Positions 1 to 9,657 of a stretch of DNA of 39,511 bases are shown here, piece by piece. The stretch is from Saprospiraceae bacterium (GTDB lineage: Bacteria > Bacteroidota > Bacteroidia > Chitinophagales > Saprospiraceae): positions 1-39,511 of the forward strand of contig JAEUUU010000106.1 in the NCBI GenBank assembly GCA_016787345.1, written 5' to 3'. The notes below the pieces were generated by a model. It was not told the origin of the DNA. It worked only from the letters and a program-made list of their open reading frames with translations, and made no database searches. Both the position numbers and the translations under genes were made by a program. Every line of letters begins with the position of its first letter. Position 1 is the stretch's first letter.

Positions 1-224
1 CCCAACTGATCGGGCATCACCGCCTTGCCGCCGTTGGCGTTGACGTATTTGTACAACTGGAGCATGTGGGTGCGCTCGTCGTCGGAAGCGAGGTAGAAAT
101 ACTCGCCGATGTTCGGCAAACCGAGATTTTCGGCCCAGGTGGCCATGGCGAGGTAGGCGTTGGAAGCAAATGCTTCTTTGGCGATTTGTGCGTTGAGTTT
201 ATCCTGAACGGCGTTGGAGAGCAT
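1..224 (-). CDS. ftnA: Non-haem ferritin, N-terminal part (cut by window edge)
   Basis: Ferritins store iron in 24-subunit shells and oxidise Fe(II) at a di-iron site inside a four-helix bundle. Reading leftward from the ATG at 222-224, the first 74 codons show the ferritin helix A and B pattern. Glu17 lies in the KEAFAS segment, and Glu50 and His53 in the DDERTH segment; these fall at the same positions as the ferroxidase ligands of E. coli FtnA. There is no signal peptide, so the protein is cytoplasmic. The gene runs off the left edge, so the second ligand half and the C-terminus are not visible. It is divergent from the ABC exporter, with 116 bp between the two starts. Bacterioferritin is less likely because the haem-ligand Met region does not match, but this cannot be fully excluded from the fragment. 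Confidence 0.85.
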   Translation of the reverse strand, partial: MLSNAVQDKLNAQIAKEAFASNAYLAMATWAENLGLPNIGEYFYLASDDERTHMLQLYKYVNANGGKAVMPDQL

Positions 225-340
225 GGTTGTAAAGTTTATCCGTGAGGTAAAATGCAATTACCGCGCAAAGGTTTTTTTTCCTGTTCAAATACTCAACCTT
301 CGCCCCGACAAAATCCGCGATTTAGACCGATTCCAACAGC

Positions 341-2179
341 ATGTCATATTTTATCCGCATCCGCAACTTTTTCAATTTCTCCCAACAATTCCAGTCGCTC
401 CGCAACGTACCGCGTTTCTTCCGCATGATCTGGGCGGTTTCGCCCCGCCTGACCCTTTGGAACGCCGTTTTACGACTGATTCAGGCCGCCATCCCGGTCT
501 CCATGCTGTACATCGGCAAAGAAATCATCGACGAGGTAATCCGGCTGGCCGGCAGCCATGAAGCGCATCAATGGCGCGACGCCGACGAACTGTGGGTCTG
601 GGTCGGGCTTGAATTTGTCCTGGGCGTGTTCAACAGCCTGCTCGGCAGAGGCATCACCGTTACCGACAATCTGCTGGGCGACCTGGTGTCGAACGACAGT
701 AGTGTACGCATTATGCGCCACGCCGCCACGCTCGACCTGTTTCAGTTTGAAAATCCGACTTTTTACGACAAACTGGAGCGCGCCCGCACCCAGACCTTTG
801 GTCGTACCGTACTGATGAGTATGGTCTTTTCGCAGGTGCAGGACCTTATTTCGATGCTGTTTCTCATCGGAGGGCTCGGCGCCTTCAATCCCTGGCTGTT
901 GTTGCTCCTGTTTGTCGCCGTCATTCCTTCTTTTTTGGGTGAAACCCATTTTAACCAAAAAACCTACTCGCTTACCCGCTCCTGGACGCCTGAACGGCGC
1001 GAGCTGGACTACCTGCGCTACATCGGCGCCAGCGATACGACGGTGAAAGAGACCAAAATCTTTGGGCTGGAGCATTTCATCACCGAGCGCTTTAAAAACA
1101 TTTCCGACCGCTACTACCACGCCAACCGCAAACTGACCCTGCAACGTGCCGCCTGGGGAAGTCTGTTCTCGCTGCTGGCGAACGCTTCGTACTACTTCGC
1201 CTATGTTTTGATCGTCTGGCAAGCCGTCACGAGTGTGATTACGATCGGTACGCTTACGTTTCTGGCCGGTTCGTTCCAGCGGATGCAGGGTATGCTGCAA
1301 GGGGTCGTGTCCCGGTTTACCCGCATTGCGGAAACGGCGATGTACCTCCAGGATTTTTTCGATTTTCTGGCTTTAAAGCCCTTGAACGACCTCGAAAAGG
1401 CTACCCGAAAAATTCCGCGTCCCATCCGCGAAGGTTTTGTTTTTGAAAATGTCAGTTTCAAATATCCCGGCAGCGACCAATGGGCCATCCGCAACCTCAG
1501 CTTCACGCTCCATCCCGGTGAAAAACTCGCGCTCGTGGGCGAAAACGGCGCCGGAAAAACCACGGTGGTCAAATTACTCGCCCACCTTTATCAGCCCACC
1601 GAGGGTCGCATCCTGCTCGACGGTGTCGATCTGAATGAATTCGACCCCGAAGACCTGCGGCGCGAGATCGGCATCATTTTCCAGGACTTTTACCGCTTCA
1701 TGTTTACCGCTTCCGAAAACATCGCCGTGGGCAACATCCCCGAACGCGACAACCGCCCCCGCATCAGCGATGCCGCGGAGAAAAGCCTGGCCGATTCGGT
1801 CATCGAATCGCTGCCCAAGGGCCTCGACCAAATGCTGGGCAAACGTTTCGCCGAAGGCGTGGAACTCTCCGGCGGCCAATGGCAAAAAATCGCCCTCGCC
1901 CGCGCCTACATGCGCGACGCCCAACTGGTGATCCTCGACGAACCTACCGCCGCCCTCGACGCCCGCGCCGAACACGAAGTGTTTGTCCGGTTCGCCGAAC
2001 TGATGCAGGGAAAGGCAGCCGTGCTCATCTCCCACCGCTTTTCCACGGTGCGTATGGCCGACCGCATCCTGTTCCTCGAACACGGACAATTGCTGGAAAT
2101 CGGCAGCCACGAAGCATTGTTGAAACAAGGCGGGAAGTACGCCGAACTGTTTCGTTTGCAGGCGAAAGGGTATTTATAA
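341..2179 (+). CDS. ABC exporter, fused membrane and ATPase domains
   Basis: A half-transporter of the ABCB/MsbA type (612 aa) that would work as a dimer to export a lipid, peptide or drug across the inner membrane. The N-terminal ~330 residues hold the six-helix exporter domain. The ATPase domain follows: Walker A at residues 400-408 (GENGAGKTT), signature LSGGQ at 509-513, Walker B ending ILDE at 531-534, then the H-loop in LISHRFST. All catalytic residues are present, so it should be active. The start at 341 gives the first full-length reading; the substrate cannot be told from sequence. Its stop overlaps the stop of the convergent downstream gene in the palindrome TTATAA (2174-2179), leaving no room for a separate terminator between them. 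Confidence 0.9.
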   Translation: MSYFIRIRNFFNFSQQFQSLRNVPRFFRMIWAVSPRLTLWNAVLRLIQAAIPVSMLYIGKEIIDEVIRLAGSHEAHQWRDADELWVWVGLEFVLGVFNSLLGRGITVTDNLLGDLVSNDSSVRIMRHAATLDLFQFENPTFYDKLERARTQTFGRTVLMSMVFSQVQDLISMLFLIGGLGAFNPWLLLLLFVAVIPSFLGETHFNQKTYSLTRSWTPERRELDYLRYIGASDTTVKETKIFGLEHFITERFKNISDRYYHANRKLTLQRAAWGSLFSLLANASYYFAYVLIVWQAVTSVITIGTLTFLAGSFQRMQGMLQGVVSRFTRIAETAMYLQDFFDFLALKPLNDLEKATRKIPRPIREGFVFENVSFKYPGSDQWAIRNLSFTLHPGEKLALVGENGAGKTTVVKLLAHLYQPTEGRILLDGVDLNEFDPEDLRREIGIIFQDFYRFMFTASENIAVGNIPERDNRPRISDAAEKSLADSVIESLPKGLDQMLGKRFAEGVELSGGQWQKIALARAYMRDAQLVILDEPTAALDARAEHEVFVRFAELMQGKAAVLISHRFSTVRMADRILFLEHGQLLEIGSHEALLKQGGKYAELFRLQAKGYL

Positions 2180-3328
2180 TGGCTCCTTAAAACACCAGTT
2201 CACCAAAGGCATTCCCCGCTTCCCGTTCCTGTTCCAAAGCCCGATCTGGACGCCCCGCAGGTCGTGGCACCGGTTTAAAACGCCGATCTGCACGCCGCGC
2301 CCCCGGGTGCTTCGGTTGCGCACCCCGGCGATACTGACGCCTTTGAATTCGTAAATGGTATTGAAGCCCCCGGTGATTGTCAGGCCGTTCAGGCGGGTGA
2401 TGAAACATGCCGCGCCGCCCACTTGTACACCATTGACCACCCCGTCGTTGAGGGTGCCGCCCAGACTGGCGCTCAGGCCGTTGATCCGCGTGGATTCATG
2501 GTTCCGGACGCGATTTTCATAAAATTCCACACTGTCCATGTAAGGAAAATCGGGGCCGCCGAACAGCAGGCTGAAAAAACTGGCCGGAAAAATCTCGGCA
2601 TTCACCCCGTTGATCGTCACGCGGGCGCTGTCGGCAATCGGCCAGGCGATAAACCCCAGCCCAAGGCCGTTGATCGTCGTCTGGCCGGAGTAGAACGGCG
2701 TGGGCCAGATGGCGTAGCGCACGTGTTTGCGCCGATCGATCTCACGGTTGGGGCGCGGGTTGGGCGAGATACCGGAGAAATAATAGGTCTGGCCGCCGTC
2801 CTCGTACAACACGTCGAGGCCCTGGGCGCTGTGGTAAGCAACCAGTTCGTGCAAAACGGTATCCCCGGCGTACAAAGCAACCCATTGGCTGGGGACATAA
2901 TGATGTGTCGTATCCGGCCTGACCAAGAGCTCGTACTCGTCCATTCTGATCTTTTTGTAAATACCCAGACTGCGGTCGCCGATGAATTTCATTTTCGACA
3001 TGCTGCCGTAAGGGATGGCAATGGTGTCGTAGCTGATTTGCAAACTGGCCGCAACATTGGCGTTAAAAGCCGTGGTAAAGAAGAAGGTATCGGCCCGGTA
3101 ATCGACCAGGCGGCCAGCGTAGATTAGTTCGCCGGCGGTTTCAAAATCATACACACAGTTGCGGTAGAGGTAAAACCCGTTGTCGTCGGGCAGGTCCATC
3201 TTGTCGTCAAATTTCAGCGTATGTCCTTTTTTGAGCAGCACAAGCGCGGTTGGCGGGGCGAGCTGCTGGGCGCAAACCGGATTGAAAGCAAGGAGAATGG
3301 CGGCAAAAAGTATAAAAGGCAGTCTCAT
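2174..3328 (-). CDS. Secreted protein with GV-repeat surface motif
   Basis: Unknown function. The preferred start at 3328 gives a clean signal peptide (MRLPFILFAAILLAFNPVCAQ) of about 20 residues; a longer reading from 3349 adds seven residues that spoil it. The mature protein is roughly 360 residues, mostly short beta-type stretches. Its C-terminal ~150 residues carry recurring GV-x-I-x-G-x-x-N units (GVSIAGVRN, GVQIGVLN, GVQIGLWN), which resemble the LA_2272-type surface repeat seen in leptospiral and Bacteroidota proteins. It is probably exported to the periplasm or cell surface. It converges on the ABC exporter with a 6-bp overlap of stop codons. The assignment to the repeat family is by eye. 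Confidence 0.75.
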   Translation of the reverse strand: MRLPFILFAAILLAFNPVCAQQLAPPTALVLLKKGHTLKFDDKMDLPDDNGFYLYRNCVYDFETAGELIYAGRLVDYRADTFFFTTAFNANVAASLQISYDTIAIPYGSMSKMKFIGDRSLGIYKKIRMDEYELLVRPDTTHHYVPSQWVALYAGDTVLHELVAYHSAQGLDVLYEDGGQTYYFSGISPNPRPNREIDRRKHVRYAIWPTPFYSGQTTINGLGLGFIAWPIADSARVTINGVNAEIFPASFFSLLFGGPDFPYMDSVEFYENRVRNHESTRINGLSASLGGTLNDGVVNGVQVGGAACFITRLNGLTITGGFNTIYEFKGVSIAGVRNRSTRGRGVQIGVLNRCHDLRGVQIGLWNRNGKRGMPLVNWCFKEPL

Positions 3329-3451
3329 GGTCGAACAATTTTGAGGCAAAGTTCCGTCCGGCCCCAGGCGCTTCCGTACTGACTTTTGCCAATGAAATAA
3401 TTTTTTTTATTGCATATCAGGAAGCGTTTCCTTAAGCCGCTGCCGGCGTGC

Positions 3452-3459
3452 TACCTTTG
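3452..3459 (+). promoter_or_regulatory. Bacteroidota -7 promoter element upstream of tatD-like gene
   Basis: TACCTTTG matches the Bacteroidota -7 consensus TAnnTTTG exactly and lies 5 bp before the ATG at 3465, so transcription would start at or very near the start codon (leaderless). No convincing -33 TTG at normal spacing was found, which lowers confidence. Confidence 0.4.
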
Positions 3460-3464
3460 GCACG

Positions 3465-4154
3465 ATGGGACTGCTCAACCTCCATACCCACCTGGCGACG
3501 CGGGCGCCCGGCTTTGTCGAAATCGAAAGCGTATACTACGGTCAGATTCAAAAACCGGCTGCCGACTGGTACTCCGTCGGGCTGCACCCCTGGTATTTGC
3601 CCGCCGCCGACTGGCCCGGCGCCGAACAGTGGCTGCGCGCAGAAGCGGCCCGCCCGGAAGTGCTCGCCATCGGCGAAGCCGGGCTCGACAAGGTGACGAC
3701 CACGCCCTGGACCGATCAACTGGCCGCTTTTCGCCTGTGTATCGCCGTATCGGAAGAAGCGGGCAAACCCCTGATTATTCACTCCGTACGGGCTTTTAAT
3801 GAAATCTTGGCGGAAAAAAAACGTGCACAGCCTCGCCAACCCTGGATTTTCCACGGCTTTGCCAAGCCGGAAAACGTCGCCCTCCCGCTCCTGAAAGCCG
3901 ATTGCTACCTGTCGTTCGGAGCAGCTTTGTTAAAAAAAGACCACCCCGCCCAAACTGCCCTGAAACACTGTCCGCCCGAACGTTTTTTCCTCGAAACCGA
4001 CGACGAGGCGTTGAGTATCCGGGAGGTCTACCACCAGGCCGCCGTCTTGCTGAATCTTCCCGAACAAGCGGTACGGCAACAGGTTTGGTCAAATTTTCAA
4101 CGTGTTTTCGCCCCCGATCCCGCTATTTTTGCGCCCAAAATCGCGCAATCCTGA
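3465..4154 (+). CDS. TatD-family metal-dependent hydrolase
   Basis: TatD enzymes are cytoplasmic TIM-barrel metallohydrolases, several with DNase activity and roles in DNA repair or quality control. The protein is 229 aa, slightly shorter than typical TatD (~260). Metal-binding signatures are visible in order: H7-x-H9 (NLHTHL), E71 in GEAGLD, H106 in LIIHS, H130 in FHG, and D179 in ETDD. The set is complete, so activity is likely. The start at 3465 places the first HxH pair at residue 7 as expected. The TcdA gene begins 8 bp after this stop, so the two are probably co-transcribed. Substrate specificity cannot be inferred. Confidence 0.88.
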   Translation: MGLLNLHTHLATRAPGFVEIESVYYGQIQKPAADWYSVGLHPWYLPAADWPGAEQWLRAEAARPEVLAIGEAGLDKVTTTPWTDQLAAFRLCIAVSEEAGKPLIIHSVRAFNEILAEKKRAQPRQPWIFHGFAKPENVALPLLKADCYLSFGAALLKKDHPAQTALKHCPPERFFLETDDEALSIREVYHQAAVLLNLPEQAVRQQVWSNFQRVFAPDPAIFAPKIAQS

Positions 4155-4162
4155 TCCTACCC

Positions 4163-4897
4163 GTGTCTGAAACTCCCTCTGCCCCGCACTGGCTGCAGCG
4201 CACCGAATTGCTGCTGGGCGCCGAAGCCCTCGACAAACTCAAAAACACCCACGTGCTCGTCATCGGTCTGGGCGGCGTGGGAAGTTTTGCCGCCGAATTC
4301 CTCGCCCGCTCCGGCGTGGGCCGAATGACCATCATCGACGGCGACACCGTCGATCTGACCAATACCAACCGGCAATTGCCGGCCCTGCATTCCACCGTCG
4401 GGCAATCCAAGGCCGGCATCATGGCTACCCGAATGAAAGACATCAATCCGGAGCTCGACCTGAGGGTCCGGGAAGAGTTTCTGACGCCCGAAACGGTCAA
4501 AACGCTCATCACCGACGAATACGACTATGTTTTCGACTGCATCGATTCCGTACAGCCCAAACAATACGTGATTGTTGCCTGCAAACAAAAAGGCGTGCGC
4601 GTGGTGAGCAGTATGGGCGCCGGCGGGCGCGTCGATCCGTCGAAAGTGCAGGTGGCCGACCTGTCCGAGACCTTCAATTGCCCCTTTGCCCAGCAGGTGC
4701 GCAAAGGCCTGAAACGCAAAGGTGTGCGGCGGGGCGTCACCGTCGTGTTTTCCTCCGAGATCGTCAGCAAGGAACACATGATGATGACCGACGGGAGCCG
4801 GTTTAAAAAGTCGTTTTACGGAACTATTTCGTACATCCCGGCGCTTTTCGGTTTGCACATGGCCAGCGTCGTCGTGCGCGACGTGGCCGGGCGCTAA
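4163..4897 (+). CDS. tcdA: tRNA threonylcarbamoyladenosine dehydratase (ThiF/E1-like)
   Basis: TcdA activates t6A at tRNA position 37 with ATP and cyclises it to ct6A. The 244-residue protein has the E1-like features: QRTELLLG near the N-terminus, the nucleotide loop GLGGVGS at residues 35-41, TNTNRQ, an IDSV-x-PK segment, and the GAGG-x-x-DPS-x-x-QV-x-DL block matching E. coli TcdA closely. The start is read as GTG at 4163, 8 bp after the tatD-like stop. The open frame continues upstream through the tatD gene, but that part is a shadow. E. coli TcdA has ~268 residues; this one is shorter at the C-terminus. Other ThiF/MoeB-family enzymes are less likely because the TcdA-specific blocks are present. 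Confidence 0.87.
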   Translation: MSETPSAPHWLQRTELLLGAEALDKLKNTHVLVIGLGGVGSFAAEFLARSGVGRMTIIDGDTVDLTNTNRQLPALHSTVGQSKAGIMATRMKDINPELDLRVREEFLTPETVKTLITDEYDYVFDCIDSVQPKQYVIVACKQKGVRVVSSMGAGGRVDPSKVQVADLSETFNCPFAQQVRKGLKRKGVRRGVTVVFSSEIVSKEHMMMTDGSRFKKSFYGTISYIPALFGLHMASVVVRDVAGR

Positions 4898-4901
4898 AAG
4901 C

Positions 4902-5435
4902 ATGACCATATTTGCCGAAACACCCCGCCTGATCCTTCGCGAGCTGGTCCCGGAAGACGCCCCGGGCATGTTTGCCCTCGACAGCAACCCGGCCGTCCTT
5001 CGTTATATCGGTGTGCCGCCGCAAACGGATATCGAACAAAGCCGGACGATCATCGAGTTCGTGCGGGCACAATACCGCGACAACGGGATTGGCCGCTGGG
5101 CCGTCATTCTGAAAGAAAGCGGCGAATTTATCGGCTGGTCGGGGCTCAAACTGATCCGCGAAACCGTCAACGGACACAGCAATTACTACGATTTGGGCTA
5201 CCGTTTCCGCGAAGAATTCTGGGGCAAAGGCTACGGCTTTGAAGCAGCCCGGGCCTGTCTCCGTTACGGCTTTGACACCCTGCAACTACCTGTTATTTAT
5301 GCTATTGTAAAACAGGGCAACACGGCCTCACACCGGATCATTCAAAAACTCGGATTCAGGTTTGATGGTACGTATAAAGAAAACGGAGAAGAGATTGCCT
5401 GGTATGAAAAATGGCGGGAAGAAACCTCGATTTAA
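4902..5435 (+). CDS. GNAT-family N-acetyltransferase (RimJ/RimL-like)
   Basis: A 177-residue acetyl-CoA-dependent acetyltransferase. It opens with ETPRLILRELVPEDA, typical of the RimJ/RimL/Acetyltransf_3 group. It has the central YRFREEFWGKGYGFEAA segment, which includes the acetyl-CoA pyrophosphate loop (WGKGYGFEA), and ends with the NTASHRIIQKLGF motif. Such enzymes acetylate protein N-termini, antibiotics or small metabolites; the target here is unknown. It begins 4 bp after the tcdA stop, so it probably belongs to the same transcript as tatD-like and tcdA. Confidence 0.85.
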   Translation: MTIFAETPRLILRELVPEDAPGMFALDSNPAVLRYIGVPPQTDIEQSRTIIEFVRAQYRDNGIGRWAVILKESGEFIGWSGLKLIRETVNGHSNYYDLGYRFREEFWGKGYGFEAARACLRYGFDTLQLPVIYAIVKQGNTASHRIIQKLGFRFDGTYKENGEEIAWYEKWREETSI

Positions 5436-6827
<1,392 letters not shown>

Positions 6828-6834
6828 AACGTTT

Positions 6835-6967
6835 AATTGCACGCAGAGGCGCAGAGACACAGAGGGAAGAGTGGTTCACGCGAAGAACGCAAAGGAGCAA
6901 AGGGCGCAAAGAAAGAAACCATGACTTCCCATCTAAAAACTCTGCGCCTCTGCTTCTCTGCGTGACA
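6835..6967. repeat. ~132-bp inverted-end element, copy 1
   Basis: Begins with ATTGCACGCAGAGGCGCAG and ends with the near reverse complement (CTCTGCGCCTCTGC...CTGCGTG). Between the ends are purine-rich words such as GCAAAGGAGCAAAGGGCGCAAAG. It is about 95% identical by eye to copy 2 (7002-7133) and clearly related to the inverted copy at 35673-35804. Open reading frames across it (LCVSVPLRA-type peptides) are products of the repeat, not genes. It starts 8 bp after the enolase stop and may act as its terminator. Confidence 0.85.
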
Positions 6968-7001
6968 TAAAAAACACTCCCCTCTTTGCGTGAAATAAAT
7001 A

Positions 7002-7133
7002 TTGCACGCAGAGGCACAGAGACACAGAGGGAAGAGTGGTTCACGCGAAGAACGCAAAGGAGCAAAGGGCGCAAAGAAAGTAACCATGACTTCCCATCTA
7101 AAAACTCTGCGCCTCTGCGTCTCTGCGTGCAAT
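7002..7133. repeat. ~132-bp inverted-end element, copy 2 (direct repeat of copy 1)
   Basis: Near-identical direct copy of the preceding element, separated from it by about 34 bp. Its right end, CTCTGCGTCTCTGCGTGCAAT, pairs with its left end. The pair of tandem copies fills most of the 400-bp gene-free stretch after eno. Confidence 0.85.
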
Positions 7134-7216
7134 CCCCCCCTTTGCGCGCTTTGCTCCTTTGCGCCCTCCGCGTGAAACTCTCCCTGCCCCCTTCTTTGCG
7201 CCCTCCGCGTGAAACC
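7134..7216. repeat. Degenerate fragments of the same repeat family
   Basis: Two units of the form CTTTGCGCCCTCCGCGTGAAAC occur here in succession, along with GCGCGCTTTGCTCCTTTGCG. They resemble the reverse complement of the middle of the ~132-bp element. No gene is seen in 6828-7227; this and the two full copies account for nearly all of it. Confidence 0.65.
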
Positions 7217-7227
7217 TCAAACCAGCC

Positions 7228-8853
7228 CTATTTTTTATACTTTTCCAACAAGTTCCGAAAGCGTCGATTTTGTGCAAAACGCCCGTAGGGCTCCTCCTGG
7301 CTGCTGATCGCTGATGCTTTCATCCCCTTTTGAAAGGCTTTTTCCAGGTAAAAGAAGAACAGTTCGTTCTGACCTTTCATCGCATAAACTTCTGCCAGCG
7401 TGGCATAGGGAAAACCCACCGTTGAATCGGCCAAAATGGCTCTTTGCGCATATACGATAGCCGAATCCTGCTGTCCCGACAGATTGAAACCCATAGACGT
7501 CAGGTTGAGAATCATCTGTTTCTGCTCTGCATTTTCCGAGTTGAACCGGATAGAAGTGCCTAATTGAATCGCGCGCTGATAATCGCCCTGTCGCAAACAA
7601 GCCTGTTGAGCCGAACGCACGGCAAAGCCGTTGTTGGGATCGAGCGCGGCGGCCTCGAACACGGCTTTGGTCGCCCCCTCATAGTCTTCATCGACAAAGC
7701 AGATAAACGCCCTTGCCAGGGTGCGCGTCAGTTCGACATCGCTTTTTTCAATCACTTCCCGGAGCAGTTGTTTGCCACCTTCCATGTCGCCCCTGTTCAG
7801 TTTGGCCTCTGCCCAATTGATTTGCCAGCCGTCTGTCCAGCCCACCAGTTCGGTCACTTTGGAATACGCGCGGTCCGCTTCGTCGTAGCGTTTTTCCTGA
7901 TTGAACATATTGGCGCAGGCATTCCAGTACATCGCTTCATTGGGCGCCAGTTCAAGCGCTTTCTGCGCTTTATTTATGGCTTCGGCATTATTACCCTGTT
8001 TTTGAAAACACCAGGCTTGCCGCATCCAGGGCAGTGCGAAATCGGGTTTGATTCGCGCGGAGTGCTCAAATTTTTGCATCGCCTCCTCGTATTTGCCCTG
8101 ATCTTCGAGCAATGCGCCCCATGCCAGGTAAGCCCAATGTGCTTCCTGCGGACGCCGCACCAGCATGTCGCCCACCACTTTGATGCCTTCCTCGATCCGC
8201 ATTTGCCGGTTGTAATAGATCGCCAGGCGGTAGGGATCGTAGTTGCCCAGGGCCTGTTCGCCAGCCCTGCGCAGCAAACGGTTCAGGGCAGGCCGCAGGC
8301 CGTCATTTATTTTTTCATAAAAAACAACCGGCTGGAAACCGGTCATGCGCAACGTGAGCGACAGGGTGCTGTCGGCGAGGGTCACCTCTCCACGTATGAC
8401 GTTGTTGGGGCGGCCGAACAATTCGCGCAATTGAAAAGCCACACTCCGCAGCGAAACGCCAAAGCCCATAACGGCGACGTTGAGTTCGGGCATCTCGTCG
8501 CCCTGCATGTTTACTGAATCAGCCTTTACCGAGGCCGCGATTTCCTTGACCTTCAAAAACTCGTCCTGTGCCATACGCGCCAACACCTGCCCCTGAAAAC
8601 CCGCTTCTTCGAGTGTTTTGGGCACGGTAAATGCCTCGATCACATAGCCGTCGCTGCGCAACAGCCGCCAAATGAGTATCGCCGCAAACACGATCAGCGA
8701 AAGGGTACCGATCCGAAGCAGCAATGACACCAGCGTTCCCAGCCAGCTTTCCGGCCGGCGGATATCGGTCAGCACCAGGATTTGACGGCCGAATTGAAGC
8801 ATACGACGTGCCGGTTCGCGCAAGGAGAGGCGGCGTTTGGGTGTGGCGTTCAT
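7228..8853 (-). CDS. Membrane-anchored TPR protein
   Basis: A 541-residue protein with a cytoplasmic basic N-terminus, one membrane segment around residues 47-67 (rich in L, I, A) and a large C-terminal region of tetratricopeptide repeats. The TPRs are clearest between about residues 225 and 330 (KYEEAMQKFEHSARIKPDF, NNAEAINKAQKALELAPNE, RYDEADRAYSKV) and again near 400-530. A ~140-residue domain of unknown type lies between the membrane segment and the TPRs. It is the last gene of a leftward operon behind the LytTR regulator (43 bp gap) and the sensor kinase, so it may be an accessory or output protein of that system; this is inference from position only. Confidence 0.85.
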   Translation of the reverse strand: MNATPKRRLSLREPARRMLQFGRQILVLTDIRRPESWLGTLVSLLLRIGTLSLIVFAAILIWRLLRSDGYVIEAFTVPKTLEEAGFQGQVLARMAQDEFLKVKEIAASVKADSVNMQGDEMPELNVAVMGFGVSLRSVAFQLRELFGRPNNVIRGEVTLADSTLSLTLRMTGFQPVVFYEKINDGLRPALNRLLRRAGEQALGNYDPYRLAIYYNRQMRIEEGIKVVGDMLVRRPQEAHWAYLAWGALLEDQGKYEEAMQKFEHSARIKPDFALPWMRQAWCFQKQGNNAEAINKAQKALELAPNEAMYWNACANMFNQEKRYDEADRAYSKVTELVGWTDGWQINWAEAKLNRGDMEGGKQLLREVIEKSDVELTRTLARAFICFVDEDYEGATKAVFEAAALDPNNGFAVRSAQQACLRQGDYQRAIQLGTSIRFNSENAEQKQMILNLTSMGFNLSGQQDSAIVYAQRAILADSTVGFPYATLAEVYAMKGQNELFFFYLEKAFQKGMKASAISSQEEPYGRFAQNRRFRNLLEKYKK

Positions 8854-8896
8854 TGAAGCGGTAATTTTGTTTTACGGGGTAAAAATAGAAAACCCG

Positions 8897-9637
8897 CTAT
8901 CGAAGTTGCTGCACAACTTCCTCTTTGCGCCGCCGCGACACTTCCACACGGCTGCTGTCGCGCATCACCACAAACCCTTCATGATCGAGATAGGAAACAT
9001 GCACCCGATTGACGAGGTGCGATTTGTGCGTGCGTACAAAGCCCTGATCTGCAAGTAATGCTTCGTATTCACCCAGACTTTTGGAAGCCAGATGTGAGCG
9101 TTTGTCGCTCAGGTAAATTTTGGTATAACTGCCCAGCGCCTCCAGTCGGACGATTTCTCCGGGAAGAAAAAAATACACTCCGTCTTTGGAAGGAATCGCC
9201 AGCCGGAACTGGTTGGGGTCGGTTGCAGAGAGGTTGTTGTACACATTGCGCAATTGTTCGGTCTGAAAAGCCAGTTCCTCCTGGTGTTCCTGAAAGCGCT
9301 GCACGGCGTTGAGTAATTCCTGCAAATCGACCGGCTTGAGCAGGTAGTCGAAAGCGCTGAAACGCAAAGCCTGCAGGGTGTACTCCTGATAAGCCGTGGT
9401 GAAAATGATTTTGAATCGTTTGTGCCGTATTTGTTTCAACACCTCGAAACCGTCGAGATACGGCATACGGATATCGAGAAAGAGCAAATCAGGTTGAAAC
9501 TCGTGGATCATCTGCGCGGCCTGCCGGGCGTCGTTGCAGCACCGGACGCGCTCGATGGCCGGCACGAAACGTTCGATCATCAGTTGCAGGATGTCGGAAG
9601 CGCGTTGTTCGTCGTCGATGATGAGGGCGGAGAGCAT
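8897..9637 (-). CDS. LytTR-type response regulator
   Basis: A cytoplasmic transcription regulator (246 aa). Receiver domain at residues 1-120: acidic pocket D8-D9, phospho-acceptor D55 in LLFLDIRMP, T80-T81, and the conserved lysine K101 in YLLKPV. The C-terminal LytTR DNA-binding domain (about 145-246) shows the family's LEALGSYTKIYL and FVRTHKSHLVN segments. The start at 9637 puts the first Asp pair at residues 8-9; an open frame further upstream is a shadow of the kinase. It lies 20 bp after the kinase stop, and the two form a cognate pair of the LytS/LytR kind common in Bacteroidota. Confidence 0.93.
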   Translation of the reverse strand: MLSALIIDDEQRASDILQLMIERFVPAIERVRCCNDARQAAQMIHEFQPDLLFLDIRMPYLDGFEVLKQIRHKRFKIIFTTAYQEYTLQALRFSAFDYLLKPVDLQELLNAVQRFQEHQEELAFQTEQLRNVYNNLSATDPNQFRLAIPSKDGVYFFLPGEIVRLEALGSYTKIYLSDKRSHLASKSLGEYEALLADQGFVRTHKSHLVNRVHVSYLDHEGFVVMRDSSRVEVSRRRKEEVVQQLR

Positions 9638-9657
9638 AGGCAGGGCGGTTGGGCAAC

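Noticed and set aside
214-561. 115-codon frame at the start of the window
   Set aside because: It overlaps the ABC exporter start in another frame and has no recognisable features.
6835-7133. Possible CRISPR-like array
   Set aside because: There are only two long near-identical copies with inverted ends and no regular short repeats or unique spacers, and no cas genes are seen.
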